Shown: positions 32,197-40,918, numbered from the stretch's first letter. The stretch is DNA of 44,356 bases from Cellulosimicrobium composti (GCF_009711085.1 NZ_WMKA01000011.1:61048-105403), one strand, 5' to 3'. The notes: generated from the letters alone by a model not told the origin. Program-made: numbers and translations.

Positions 32197-33765
32197 CTAC
32201 CCGCGGGCGGCGCGCACCGCGTCGGCCAGGCGGGCGACGGCCTCGTCGACGCGGGCGTCGGCGAGGTTGCCGTAGCCGAGCACGAGGGTCGTCGAGCGTG
32301 CGGCGGGCCGCACCTGGTAGCGGCGCAGGTCCGCGACGGTGACGTCGCGCCGCGCGGCCTCGCGGACCACGTGCGCGGCGTCGGGCGCCGGGTCGTCCGG
32401 CGTGCCGGGCAGGGCGAGCAGCGCGTGCATCCCCGCCGCGATGCCGGTGACGGCGGCGCCGGGCAGCTCGCGCGCGAGGGCCGCGAGGACGGCGTCGCGA
32501 CGGCGGCGGTAGCGCCCCCGCGCGGCGCGCAGGTGCCGGTCGTACCCGCCCGAGGAGACGAGGCGCGCGAAGGCGAGCTGGTCGACCGTGGACGGGCCCG
32601 CCGTCGTGCCGCCCGCGCGCGCGACGGCCTCGCGCCAGCGCGCGGGCACGACCGTCCACCCGACGCCGAACGCCGGGCTCATGGTCTTGCTCACCGACCC
32701 GAGCAGCAGCACGCGGTCCGGGTCGAGCTGTTGCAGCGCGGCGACGGGGCGGCGGTCGTACCGGAACTCGGCGTCGTAGTCGTCCTCGACGACGAGGCCG
32801 TCGACGGCGCGTGCCCACGCGACGACCGCCTCGCGCCGCTCGGGCGCGAGGGCCGCGCCCGTGGGGAACTGGTGCGCCGGGGTGAGCAGCGCGGCCCGCG
32901 CCCCGGTCCGTGCGGAGGCGGCGACGAGCGCGTCGACGTCGGCGCCGGCGTCGTCGACGGGCACGGGCACGGGCGTGAGCCCGGCGCGCGCCGCGACGTC
33001 GCGCAGCACGGACCAGCCGGGGTCCTCGACGAGCAGGTGCGTGTGGCCGGCCGCGACGAGCGCCGCGGCGACGTGCGCCATGCCGTCGGTCGCGCCGCGC
33101 GTCAGCACGACGGCGTCGTCCCGCCCGGCGACGACGCGCGCCCGGCGCAGGTGGCCCGCCACGACGGACCGCGCGTGCGGGTGCCCGGCGGCGGGCTGCG
33201 GCCCGAGGTCGTCGTTCGTCGCCGTCCCGGTCGCGGTGCTCAGCACGTCGCGGGCCGCGCGGAGCCACGCGTCGCGCGGGACGTGGCGCAGGTCGGGCAC
33301 GCCCGGGGCGAGGTCGAACCGGGCGCGCGCGGCGGGGGCGCTGACGGTGCCGGGTCGTGCGGCGTCCGTGACGACGCGCGCGGGCCCGCCGTCCGCTGCG
33401 CGTTCCCCGCGGCTCCCGGCGTCCCCGCCACGGCCCGCGCCCGCCCTCGCGGGGTTCCTCGGTCGGGCCGCCGCGGAGACGCGCGTGGCGGACCCGGTGC
33501 GCGCCTCGAGGAAGCCCTCCGCGACGAGCTGGCCGTACGCCTCCGTGACGACCCACCGCGAGACCCCGAGCGTGTCCGCGAGCTGCCTGCTCGGGGGTAG
33601 CGCGGCACCGACGGGCACGCGCCCGGCACGTACCGCGTCGCGCACGGCGCGCTCGAGCCGCTCGACGCGCGAGCCCGGCCCCGTGCCGAGGTCGAGCAGC
33701 GCCTCCCACGCGAGCTCCGCCGTCGGGCCGTCGGCGCGCGAGGAATTGGTCTGGTGCATGGCCAT
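32197..33765 (-). CDS. MocR/PdxR-like GntR regulator with aminotransferase domain
   Basis: 522 residues. The N-terminal GntR winged helix lies at about 28-95 (LPPSRQLADTLGVSRWVVTEAYGQLVAEGFLEAR). A linker and a class I/II aminotransferase fold follow, with the PLP-binding lysine Lys360 in GSVSKTMSP and the upstream DDYDAEFRYDRRP. MocR proteins sense PLP or an amine-PLP adduct (for example PdxR for vitamin B6, GabR for GABA). The gene is divergent from the aldo-keto reductase; two direct CGGACCG repeats lie between them, as expected for this family, which binds direct repeats. ATG 33765 is used; an in-frame ATG two codons later is possible. Confidence 0.9.
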   Translation of the reverse strand: MAMHQTNSSRADGPTAELAWEALLDLGTGPGSRVERLERAVRDAVRAGRVPVGAALPPSRQLADTLGVSRWVVTEAYGQLVAEGFLEARTGSATRVSAAARPRNPARAGAGRGGDAGSRGERAADGGPARVVTDAARPGTVSAPAARARFDLAPGVPDLRHVPRDAWLRAARDVLSTATGTATNDDLGPQPAAGHPHARSVVAGHLRRARVVAGRDDAVVLTRGATDGMAHVAAALVAAGHTHLLVEDPGWSVLRDVAARAGLTPVPVPVDDAGADVDALVAASARTGARAALLTPAHQFPTGAALAPERREAVVAWARAVDGLVVEDDYDAEFRYDRRPVAALQQLDPDRVLLLGSVSKTMSPAFGVGWTVVPARWREAVARAGGTTAGPSTVDQLAFARLVSSGGYDRHLRAARGRYRRRRDAVLAALARELPGAAVTGIAAGMHALLALPGTPDDPAPDAAHVVREAARRDVTVADLRRYQVRPAARSTTLVLGYGNLADARVDEAVARLADAVRAARG

Positions 33766-33770
33766 GCCAT

Positions 33771-33790
33771 CGGACCGTACACCCGGACCG
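33771..33790. promoter_or_regulatory. Candidate MocR binding site, direct repeat
   Basis: CGGACCG occurs at 33771-33777 and 33784-33790, 13 bp apart, in the divergent gap. TAGCGT at 33800 is a plausible -10 of the reductase gene, so the site would overlap its -35 region. Confidence 0.45.
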
Positions 33791-33863
33791 ATCGCTCCCT
33801 AGCGTGGAACGCGTCCACGACCGCCGCGGTCCGCCACGGACCGCCAGCACCCAGGAGACCACC

Positions 33864-34847
33864 ATGCGGTACCGCACCATCGGCGACGGGCGCACCTCGT
33901 TCGACGTGTCGACCCTCTGCCTCGGCACCATGAACATGGGCACGCTCGTCGACGAGGAGACGTCGTTCGCGATCCTCGACCGCTACCGCGAGGCGGGCGG
34001 CACGTTCCTCGACACGGCGAACAACTACAGCGCCTGGGCCGGGGGCCACGGCCGCGACAGCGAGGACCTGCTCGGCCGCTGGCTCGCGAGCCGGGGCGCG
34101 CGCGACGACGTCCGCCTCGCGACCAAGCTCGGCGCCGCCAAGGAGGACCCGGCGCTCCCGCTGTCGAACACGCCGCCGACGAACTTCCAGGGCCTCGGGG
34201 CGGACGTCGTCGGGTACGAGGCGCACGAGAGCTTGCGCCACCTCGGCGTCGACCACCTCGACGTGCTCTACGGGCACGTGGACGACCTCGACACGCCGAT
34301 CGCCGAGACCGTCGGCGCGTTCGGCAAGCTCCAGGCGGAGGGCGTCGTCGGGATCACCGGCATCTCGAACGTCGCGCTGTGGCGCCTCGTCGAGGCGCGC
34401 GAGGAGGCCCAGCGCCAGGGCGTCGCGCCCTACGGGCTCGTCCAGCAGAACTACACCTACGCGTACCCGACGCCCGAGCCGGGCCGGCACAACTGGGCGT
34501 CGTACGAGCTGCTCGACTACGCGGCGTCCACGGGCGTCGACGGGCGGCCCCCGCTCGCCGTCACCGCGTACTCGCCGATCCTCCAGGGCGCGTACGTGCG
34601 CCGCGACAAGCCGCTGTGGGACGGGTTCGACCACCCCACCACGCGCGAGCGCGTCCGGCTCCTGCACGACGTCGCGGGAGAGCTCGGCGCCACGCCGAAC
34701 CAGGTCGTGCTCGCGTGGCTCCTCGGCGGGGAGCACCCGGTGATCCCGATCATCGGGCCGAGCACGGTCGAGCAGCTCGACGAGCTCCTCGGCGCGGCCG
34801 ACCTCGACCTCGACCCGGAGCTGCGCGCGCGCCTCGACGCGGCCTGA
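33864..34847 (+). CDS. Aldo/keto reductase
   Basis: 327 residues; AGGAGA lies 5 nt before ATG 33864. This is the AKR barrel with the catalytic set Asp50 (FLDTANNY), Tyr55, Lys in LATKLG and His in LYGHVDD. The C-terminal NADPH-binding part has IIGPSTVEQLDELL. It reduces carbonyls using NADPH. Divergence from a MocR regulator suggests that the substrate or effector is related to pyridoxal or an amine, so a pyridoxal-reductase-like role is possible. That role is only an inference, since most AKRs are broad-specificity enzymes. Confidence 0.9.
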   Translation: MRYRTIGDGRTSFDVSTLCLGTMNMGTLVDEETSFAILDRYREAGGTFLDTANNYSAWAGGHGRDSEDLLGRWLASRGARDDVRLATKLGAAKEDPALPLSNTPPTNFQGLGADVVGYEAHESLRHLGVDHLDVLYGHVDDLDTPIAETVGAFGKLQAEGVVGITGISNVALWRLVEAREEAQRQGVAPYGLVQQNYTYAYPTPEPGRHNWASYELLDYAASTGVDGRPPLAVTAYSPILQGAYVRRDKPLWDGFDHPTTRERVRLLHDVAGELGATPNQVVLAWLLGGEHPVIPIIGPSTVEQLDELLGAADLDLDPELRARLDAA

Positions 34848-34968
34848 GCCCGCGGCCCGCGGCCCTCGCGCGTCGGGCGCCCGGTCCGACGCCACGGCGC
34901 CGGGCCGGGCCGACCGCGTGGCCGGGTAGGGTGCGGGGACCTGCTGCCCGACGTGCCGAGGGGGCCCT

Positions 34969-35586
34969 GTGGAGTTCCAGGACGTCGTCCGACGCCGGCG
35001 CATGGTGCGCCGGTTCACCGACGAGGCGGTCGCGCCGGAGGCGGTCGACCGCCTCGTGCGCAACGCGGTCCGCGCGCCGAGCGCGGGGTTCGCGCAGGGG
35101 TGGTCGTTCCTCGTGCTCACCGAGCCCGACGACGTCGCGCGCTTCTGGGCCGCGACCTCGCCCGAGCAGCCCGAGCGCAGCATGAGCGCGTGGCTCGCCG
35201 GGATGCGCACCGCGCCCGTGCTCGTCGTGGTCCTCACGTCGAAGGACGTCTACCTCGACCGGTACGCGGAGGACGACAAGGGCTGGGCGGACCGGGACGA
35301 GAGCCGCTGGGCCGTGCCGTACTGGCACGTCGACGCGGGGATGGCGGCCCTCCTCATGCTCCAGACCGCCGTCGACGAAGGGCTCGGCGCGTGCTTCTTC
35401 GGTGTCGCGCCGGGCGAGGTCGCGCGGCTGCGCGCGGCGTTCGGCGTCCCCGACGCGTACGCGCCGACCGGGGTCGTCGCCGTCGGGCACCCTGCCGACC
35501 GCGCGACCACGGGCTCGCCGCGCCGTCGTGCGCGCAAGCCGCTCGACGACGTCGTGCACCGCGGCCGCTGGGCCGACCGCTCGTGA
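34969..35586 (+). CDS. Nitroreductase family protein
   Basis: 205 residues from GTG 34969 (GAGGGGG upstream). FMN-binding nitroreductase fold: RRRRMVRRFTDEAVAPEAVDRLVRNAVRAPSAGFAQGW, then DAGMAALLMLQTAVDEGLGACFFG and the final FMN/dimer segment around RRRARKPLDDVV. TAGGGT at 34927 may be its -10 box. It lies near cofC and cofD. The C-terminal domain of FbiB, which reduces dehydro-F420, also belongs to this fold, so an F420 link is possible but the strand and distance (cofC is convergent) do not demand it. It overlaps the next gene by GTGA. Confidence 0.82.
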   Translation: MEFQDVVRRRRMVRRFTDEAVAPEAVDRLVRNAVRAPSAGFAQGWSFLVLTEPDDVARFWAATSPEQPERSMSAWLAGMRTAPVLVVVLTSKDVYLDRYAEDDKGWADRDESRWAVPYWHVDAGMAALLMLQTAVDEGLGACFFGVAPGEVARLRAAFGVPDAYAPTGVVAVGHPADRATTGSPRRRARKPLDDVVHRGRWADRS

Positions 35587-36317
35587 GCGCCCGCGCCGCG
35601 CTGCCGACGGCCGTCCTTCTCGTCGTGCTCGCGACCGCCGCCTGCACCGCAGGCCCGGCGCCCGAGCCGACCGGCGACGCGACGACGACGAGCACGGCGG
35701 ACGTCGTTCCTCCCGCGCGAGGAACGGACGGCACGCCCGACGCGTCCGGTGACGAGACCTCGCCGGGCGCGACGCCGGGTGCGTCGGACCGCACGACACC
35801 TGCTGCGCCGGACGGCCCTCCCTCTCCCGAGGTCCGCAGCCTCGCCGATCTTCCGACCGCCGCCCCGCTCGTCCCGCGCCCGGGGTGGCAGGTGGTCGCC
35901 GGGACGGGAGCGTGCGTGCAGTCGTGGCGCGGCGCCGTCGGCACCGACGCGCCGACGACCCCACGAGAGGCGTCCGTCGGCCTGCTCGAGCAGGTCGCGG
36001 CCGAGGACGGCGCCGACCCGGTCGGCGTGCCGGGCGACGTCCTGCTCCCGCTCGGAGGGGACGGCGTCCGCCTCCACGGGGTGAACGGCGTCGTGCAGAG
36101 CTGGACCGTGGCCACCGCGCGCGGTGACGTCCACGTCCGTGGTGCGGCCCGGGTCGTGCGCGCGCCGACGTTCGGCGGCGAGGACTCGACGCAGTCGGTC
36201 GTGATCGTCCTCGACTGCGTGGGTTCGCTCGACGAGGCCGCATGGAAGGGCCTCCTGGAGGGCGTGCGCGTCGGTCTCGTCGCGCCCGTCGAGGAGCCCG
36301 GCGTCTGGCCCTCGTAG
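35583..36317 (+). CDS. Lipoprotein of unknown function
   Basis: 244 residues from GTG 35583, which overlaps the nitroreductase stop (GTGA), so the two are translated together. Lipobox LATAAC gives lipidated Cys21. Residues 22-80 are Thr/Pro/Asp-rich and probably disordered; the remaining folded domain of about 160 residues has two Cys (ACVQSW and LDCVGS) that may be bridged. I do not recognise the family. It converges on cofC with a gap of 35 bp and no strong hairpin. Confidence 0.75.
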   Translation: MSARAALPTAVLLVVLATAACTAGPAPEPTGDATTTSTADVVPPARGTDGTPDASGDETSPGATPGASDRTTPAAPDGPPSPEVRSLADLPTAAPLVPRPGWQVVAGTGACVQSWRGAVGTDAPTTPREASVGLLEQVAAEDGADPVGVPGDVLLPLGGDGVRLHGVNGVVQSWTVATARGDVHVRGAARVVRAPTFGGEDSTQSVVIVLDCVGSLDEAAWKGLLEGVRVGLVAPVEEPGVWPS

Positions 36318-36352
36318 CCGGCGGTCCTGCGCGCGTCGGCGAGGCACGTCCG

Positions 36353-37210
36353 TCAGGCGTCGTGGTCGCGCAGGGCCGGGACGTGCAGCCCGACGGCGGC
36401 GCGCACGTCCGCGGGCAGCTCGCCCCAGTCGTCCACGGTGTCGAGGTCGACCGCCGTGCCCGGGCGCTGCACGACGACGGCCCGCAGGCCGAGCCGCTCG
36501 GCCTCCGCGACGTGGGCCGCCCGGCTGTCCGGCCCGAACCGGAACCGGAACCTCGCCTCCCGCCGAGCACGGGGTTCCTGTCGTTCTGAGCCGCTTTCCG
36601 ACAGCAACCCCGTGCTCGACGGCGCGGAAGCCGGGGGGTCGAGAGCGAGCAGGTTCGTGCCGGAGCCCAGGCGGTCCGTCGCGACGACGACGGGGGCGTC
36701 CTCGGCGAGGAGCGCCCCGACGTCGGCGGTCGTCAGCGCGGGCAGGTCGGCGTGCGCCACGAGCAGCCGCACGGGCCCGTCCTGCGTCGCGATCTCCCGC
36801 CCGACGTCGACCGCCGCGTCCAGCCCGGGGCGGTCCGCGGGCTGCAGCACGATCCGCAGCCGGTCCGCGTCGTCGGTGAGCAGGGGGAGCCCGTCGTCAC
36901 CCGCCCCGGCGCCGGCGTCCACCACGACGTCCCGCAGCGCGCGCCACGTGAACCGCGGGTCCGACGTCACGACGACCACACGCTCCACGCCCGGGCTCGC
37001 GAGCAGCGTCCCCACCACGTGCCGCGCGAGCACCGCGACGAGGCGGCTGCGCGACGCGGGGTCGAGCGCGTGCGCGAGCCGCGACTTGCCCGACGACCCG
37101 TCGCGCAGCGGCACGACGGCGACCACGCGCCCCGGGCGCGCCGACCCGCCCGGGCGAGGGCCGTCGTCGGGCACGGGGCCGGTCTGCGGTGCAGGTCCGG
37201 CGTCAGCCAC
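36353..37210 (-). CDS. cofC: 2-phospho-L-lactate (or PEP) guanylyltransferase CofC/FbiD with an in-frame insertion
   Basis: 285 residues from GTG 37210, overlapping the cofD stop by 8 nt. The nucleotidyltransferase core is clear: [38 protein letters not shown] and [11 protein letters not shown]. The product activates 2-phospholactate or PEP with GTP for F420 assembly. Residues about 190-220, between LLALDPP and the family motif [16 protein letters not shown], are extra compared with typical members (about 210-230 residues). Most of this segment is encoded by palindromic element C. The N-terminal 25 residues are also an added Pro/Gly-rich tail. The insertion is in frame and lies in a loop next to the substrate region, so activity may be kept. 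Confidence 0.88.
   Translation of the reverse strand: MADAGPAPQTGPVPDDGPRPGGSARPGRVVAVVPLRDGSSGKSRLAHALDPASRSRLVAVLARHVVGTLLASPGVERVVVVTSDPRFTWRALRDVVVDAGAGAGDDGLPLLTDDADRLRIVLQPADRPGLDAAVDVGREIATQDGPVRLLVAHADLPALTTADVGALLAEDAPVVVATDRLGSGTNLLALDPPASAPSSTGLLSESGSERQEPRARREARFRFRFGPDSRAAHVAEAERLGLRAVVVQRPGTAVDLDTVDDWGELPADVRAAVGLHVPALRDHDA
36564..36618. repeat. Palindromic element C inside cofC
   Basis: A 13-bp perfect stem (CGAGCACGGGGTT, 36564-36576, with 36606-36618) encloses a C/C mismatch and an inner 6-bp stem (CTGTCG 36578-36583 with CGACAG 36599-36604). The loop is 15 nt. The stem shares the core CGAGCAYGNGGT with element A. The length of 55 nt is close to A (56 nt). Confidence 0.85.
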
Positions 37211-38156
37211 GCGACGCCCCGCCCGCCCGCAGCACCTCGCGCGCGAGGCGCTCGCGGCCCGGCGCGCCGCCCATGACGGTGTCCGTCACGACGACGTCCA
37301 TCCCCAGCGCCCGCACGGGGTCGGCGAGGTGCGCGTCGTGGTCGTCGATCACCATGACGTCGACGAGCCCGACGTACAGGCGCGCGACCCCGAGCGCCGA
37401 GACCTCGTGGCCGAGCGTCGTGAGGATCTGCGCCGCGGGGCCCTTGAGCGCGCGGCCGCCCACGATGGGGCTCACCGCGACGCGCCGCGCGGTCGTCCCG
37501 GCGAGCGCCTCGCGCACGCCCGCGACGCCGAGCACCGGCTCGACGGAGAGGAACGGGTTCGACGGCGCGACCACCACGACGTCGGCGTCCGTCACCGCGT
37601 CGAGCACGCCGGGCGCCGGGCGCGCGGCGTCGATGCCGTCGTAGACGAGGCCCAGCACGTCGTCCGCGTGCCGCCGCCCCACGAAGTACTCCTGGAACCC
37701 GAGGCGCCCCGCGGGCGTGTCGACGAGCGTCGCGACGCGGTCGTCCGTCACGGGCAGCACGCGCGCCCGGACGCCGAGCGCGGACGTGAGCTGCGCCGTC
37801 ACGTCCGCCAGGGACGCCCCCGCGCGCAGCCGGGCCGTGCGCACGACGTGCGTCGCGAGGTCGCGGTCGCCGAGCGTGAACCACGTGTCCTCGCCGAGCC
37901 GGCCCATCGCGTCGAGTGCCGCGTACGTCTCGCCGACGACGCCCCAGCCGCGCTCCTCGTCCGCGAGCCCGGCGAGCGTGTACGTCACGGTGTCGAGGTC
38001 GGGCGAGATCCACAGGCCGTGCAGCTCGACGTCGTCCGCCACGTTGACGACGACCGTGAGGTCGGCCCCCGCGAGGTCCAGGCCGTGCGCGAGGCGGGCC
38101 CCGCCGACGCCTCCCGCGAGCACGGTCACGCGGTCGCTGCGGTGTTCTGCTGTCAC
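37203..38156 (-). CDS. cofD: 2-phospho-L-lactate transferase CofD/FbiA
   Basis: 317 residues from GTG 38156. The N-terminal Rossmann motif [17 protein letters not shown] and the family segments [69 protein letters not shown] and VTDTVMG are all present. It transfers the phospholactyl (or phosphoenolpyruvyl) group from the CofC product to the deazaflavin Fo to give (dehydro-)F420-0. The gene is directly followed by cofC. The glutamyl ligase (fbiB/cofE) and the Fo synthase (fbiC) are not in the window. A -10 box 7 nt before the GTG indicates a leaderless mRNA. Confidence 0.93.
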   Translation of the reverse strand: MTAEHRSDRVTVLAGGVGGARLAHGLDLAGADLTVVVNVADDVELHGLWISPDLDTVTYTLAGLADEERGWGVVGETYAALDAMGRLGEDTWFTLGDRDLATHVVRTARLRAGASLADVTAQLTSALGVRARVLPVTDDRVATLVDTPAGRLGFQEYFVGRRHADDVLGLVYDGIDAARPAPGVLDAVTDADVVVVAPSNPFLSVEPVLGVAGVREALAGTTARRVAVSPIVGGRALKGPAAQILTTLGHEVSALGVARLYVGLVDVMVIDDHDAHLADPVRALGMDVVVTDTVMGGAPGRERLAREVLRAGGASRG

Positions 38157-38163
38157 GGCCACG

Positions 38164-38169
38164 AGCCTA
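38164..38169 (-). promoter_or_regulatory. -10 element of the cofD-cofC operon
   Basis: Minus-strand TAGGCT, then 7 nt, then GTG 38156; no Shine-Dalgarno sequence, so the transcript is probably leaderless. Confidence 0.5.
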
Positions 38170-38249
38170 CGTCGGGGCCGCCCGGTCCCCGCGAGGTCGG
38201 GGCGGCGCTCGCGGCCCGGTCCGGGCTGCGGTCGTGCCACGATGGCCTC

Positions 38250-38570
38250 ATGGCCGTCTTCGCCTTCTCCGTCGCCCCGCTCGGTGCCGGCGAGTCCGTC
38301 GCGGACTCCGTCGCCGAGGCCGTCCGCATCGTCCGCGAGTCGGGTCTGCCCAACCGCACGACGGCGATGTTCACCGAGATCGAGGGCGACTGGGACGTCG
38401 TCATGCCCGTCATCCAGCGCGCCACCGAGGCCGTGGGGGCGGGCGGCCACCGCGTCTCGCTCGTCATCAAGGCGGACATCCGTCCGGGCCGCTCGGGCGA
38501 GCTCACGGGCAAGGTCGAGCGCGTCGAGGAGCGGCTCGCGGCCGAGTCCGAGGAGACCGGGCACGCCTGA
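38250..38570 (+). CDS. MTH1187 family thiamine-binding-like protein
   Basis: A 106-residue small protein with the ferredoxin-like fold of the MTH1187/YkoF-type family ([58 protein letters not shown], then [14 protein letters not shown]). It binds thiamine or a related small ligand in related proteins and often forms tetramers. The ATG at 38250 is preceded by a -10-like CACGAT ending six bases upstream, so the mRNA may be leaderless. It is divergent from cofD; a link to F420 is not indicated. Confidence 0.85.
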   Translation: MAVFAFSVAPLGAGESVADSVAEAVRIVRESGLPNRTTAMFTEIEGDWDVVMPVIQRATEAVGAGGHRVSLVIKADIRPGRSGELTGKVERVEERLAAESEETGHA

Positions 38571-38731
38571 CCTGCGGCGTCGCCGGGGGCCGTCGGCACT
38601 GCCCGACGCGTGCTCTCCCGCGGGGCGTGAGAGGACGGTTCGACCGGGTTCGAGGGACTTGACCGGCGACGTAGGCTATGGCGCATACGCCCCCGCCCCG
38701 GTCGCGTTCCGCTGCTGCAGGAGATCCCCCG

Positions 38732-40192
38732 ATGCCCCTCTTCGAGGTGGACGCCGAGCGTCCCGTACTGGTCCAGCCGCCCCAGCCGGCAGGAGCCTTC
38801 GGGACCGACGCGCAGCGCGTCGTGGACGGCAACCTCGAGGGGCTGCTGGGCGAGCAGATCTTCCCCGTCGCGCAGGGCACGTCCGACGACGAGCCGCACC
38901 TCCTCGCGCTCGACGCCGCGGGTCTCCCCGTGGTCATCGAGGTCACGGCCGAGCTCACCGAGGAGGCCCTGACCGCGGCGCTCAACCACGCGGGCCGCGC
39001 CGGGCGCCTCACGCGCGCCGAGCTCGCCGCGCGCTACACGGGCGGCGCCTCGCGCTTCCAGCAGGACGTCGCCGCGTTCTACGACAACGTGCCCCTCACG
39101 CGCTCGCAGGCCACGGCCCGCGCGACGGGCGCCCGCCTCATCGTCATCTGCTCGAGCGCCGCGCCCGGCATCCAGGACGCGCTCGACTTCCTGCGTCAGC
39201 CCGGCTCGCCGGTCGCGGTCCTGCGCCTCGGCGTCGTGCACGGCGCCGACGGCCGTCGCTTCGTCGACGTGTCGCCGCTCGCGATGACGCGGGACAACCC
39301 GGCGCCGCCCGCGGCGCCCGAGCCCCCGCGCGGCCGTGCCGTCGCCCCCGGCTCCGACTTCGCGGACGGCGTCGCCGTGGGCCGTGCCCTGACCGGCAAG
39401 TTTCCCGTGGTGACGCGGCAGGCCGCGAGGTCCCGGGCGGAGCGCCGCCGGGCCGCCGCCGAGCTCGAGCCGCGCACCACGTACGGCATCGCCCCGACGC
39501 CCGCCGACGAGACCGGCCCGCTCGCCGCGCTCGGCGAGCCCGCCGCGCCGGTCGAGACGCCGCGGACGGAGCCCCCGGTGCTCGACTTCGTGCCGCTCGA
39601 CGACCCGCTGACGTCCCGGTCCGTGCCCGAGGCGGCCCCGACGGGCTGGGCGGACCGCCGCCCCGTCGAGGCGGGCGACGAGCCGCCCGCGCCGCGCACG
39701 TCGATCCTCACGCGCGAGTCGATCCGCACCCGGGAGTCGATCCGGACGCGCGAGTCGTACCTCACGCACGAGTACGGCGAGCAGCGCAGCCCGTCGCGCG
39801 AGCGCCCGTACGACCCGCTGTCGTACCACCCGCCGGCGGACCTCGCGCCCGAGCCCGCGCCCGCGGGCCGCGACGTCGTCCCCGTGCCGCCCCCGCCGCC
39901 CGCGGACGTGCCGCTCGGCCCCGACGACGACCCGGACCTCGTGGCGCTCGCGCGGACCCTCGGCACGCCTCGCCAGCTCGTGTGGTCGCGCCCGCGCCGC
40001 GGCCAGCGCTTCGAGGCGGTCCTCCAGCCCGACGGCTTCATCGAGCTGTCCGACGGCGCCCGCTACCGCCACCCCGACCTCGCGGCCGTGGCGGTGTCCG
40101 GGACGCACACCGCCGACGGCTGGAGCGTGTGGCGCCTCGGCGCCGACGACGGCCCGACCCTGACCGACGCGTTCCGCGAGCACCACGCCTGA
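38732..40192 (+). CDS. Protein with nuclease-like N-terminal core and C-terminal RAMA modified-DNA reader domain
   Basis: 486 residues; AGGAGA lies 7 nt before ATG 38732. Residues about 25-130 resemble a NucS/DUF91-type PD-(D/E)xK core: NLEGLLGEQ (Glu36), LALDAAGLPVVIEV (Asp61, Glu70), then helices. The Lys expected two residues after Glu70 is Thr. A disordered Pro/Ala/Glu-rich linker follows, with the short repeat TRESIRTRESIRTRES near 330. The C-terminal 85 residues match the RAMA domain (QRFEAVLQPDGFIELSDGARYRHPDLAAVAVSG, then DGWSVWRL). RAMA domains are predicted to read modified DNA in restriction-like systems. The gene stands alone, and its partners, if any, are not nearby. Confidence 0.82.
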   Translation: MPLFEVDAERPVLVQPPQPAGAFGTDAQRVVDGNLEGLLGEQIFPVAQGTSDDEPHLLALDAAGLPVVIEVTAELTEEALTAALNHAGRAGRLTRAELAARYTGGASRFQQDVAAFYDNVPLTRSQATARATGARLIVICSSAAPGIQDALDFLRQPGSPVAVLRLGVVHGADGRRFVDVSPLAMTRDNPAPPAAPEPPRGRAVAPGSDFADGVAVGRALTGKFPVVTRQAARSRAERRRAAAELEPRTTYGIAPTPADETGPLAALGEPAAPVETPRTEPPVLDFVPLDDPLTSRSVPEAAPTGWADRRPVEAGDEPPAPRTSILTRESIRTRESIRTRESYLTHEYGEQRSPSRERPYDPLSYHPPADLAPEPAPAGRDVVPVPPPPPADVPLGPDDDPDLVALARTLGTPRQLVWSRPRRGQRFEAVLQPDGFIELSDGARYRHPDLAAVAVSGTHTADGWSVWRLGADDGPTLTDAFREHHA

Positions 40193-40268
40193 CCCGGCGA
40201 CGGAGCCCGGCGACGGGCCCGGCGAAGCCGCCCGTCCGACGCCGCACGACGACGCCCGGGGGCGAGGC

Positions 40269-40905
40269 ATGATCGGGTTCCTGCACACGGCGGACGTCCA
40301 CGTCGCGTCGTTCGGTGCGCTCGTCGACGAGGTCGCGCCGGGGGAGGGGCACGTGCACCGGATGGACGCGCCGCTCCTGGACGACGCCCGCGCGGGCGCG
40401 CCGGTCGCGGGTCGGGTGCGCGCTCACGTGGAGGCGCTCGCCGCGGCGGGTGCGTCGGTCGTGGTGTGCACGTGCTCCACGCTCGGACCGGTCTCGGAGC
40501 AGGTCGGTGTGCCCGGCGTGCCGGTGGTCCGCGTGGACAGGCCGCTCGCCGAGGCGGCGGTGCGCGACGGCGGCCACGTCACGGTCGTCGTGGCGCTCGG
40601 CTCGACGCTCGGCCCGACGACGGAGCTTCGGCGAGGTCGCCCGGCGCGAGCGCGCGACCGTCGAGCTCGACCCCGTGATCTGCGCGGACGCGTGGTCCGC
40701 GTTCGAGGCGGGCGACCTGGATGCGTACCACCGGGGAGTCGCGGACGCGGTGCGGGACGCCGTCTCGCGTCGGGGCGCGGACGTCGTCGTGCTCGCCCAC
40801 GCCAGCATGGCGCCGGCGGCAGGCCTCCTCGCCGACCTCCCCCTCCCCGTCCTGACGAGCCCGGGCAGCGCCGTGGCCCGGGCCGTCGAGCTGGCCCGGG
40901 CCTGA
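40269..40905 (+). pseudogene. Asp/Glu racemase-like gene disrupted by a frameshift
   Basis: The first frame (ATG 40269) encodes IGFLHTADVHVASFGALVDE and the Cys motif VVVCTCSTLGP up to ALGSTLGPTTEL near 40628. There the homologous sequence continues in the next frame (FGEVARRERATVELDP, DAWSAFEAGDLDAYHRGVADAV, VVVLAHASMAPAAGLL) to TGA 40903-40905. The break is at about 40625-40635 (GAGCTTCGGC). One base too many, or a sequencing error, would explain it. The family has a second active-site Cys in a segment like LACTGM; here LAHASM has none, so even the intact protein may not be a true racemase. The gene has no obvious Shine-Dalgarno sequence. Confidence 0.75.
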
Positions 40906-40918
40906 CGCGCGTCGTCGG

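Noticed and set aside
38571-38731. Promoter or terminator in the gap before the RAMA gene
   Set aside because: TTGACC near 38658 and TAGGCT near 38671 do not have workable spacing and no stable hairpin is seen.
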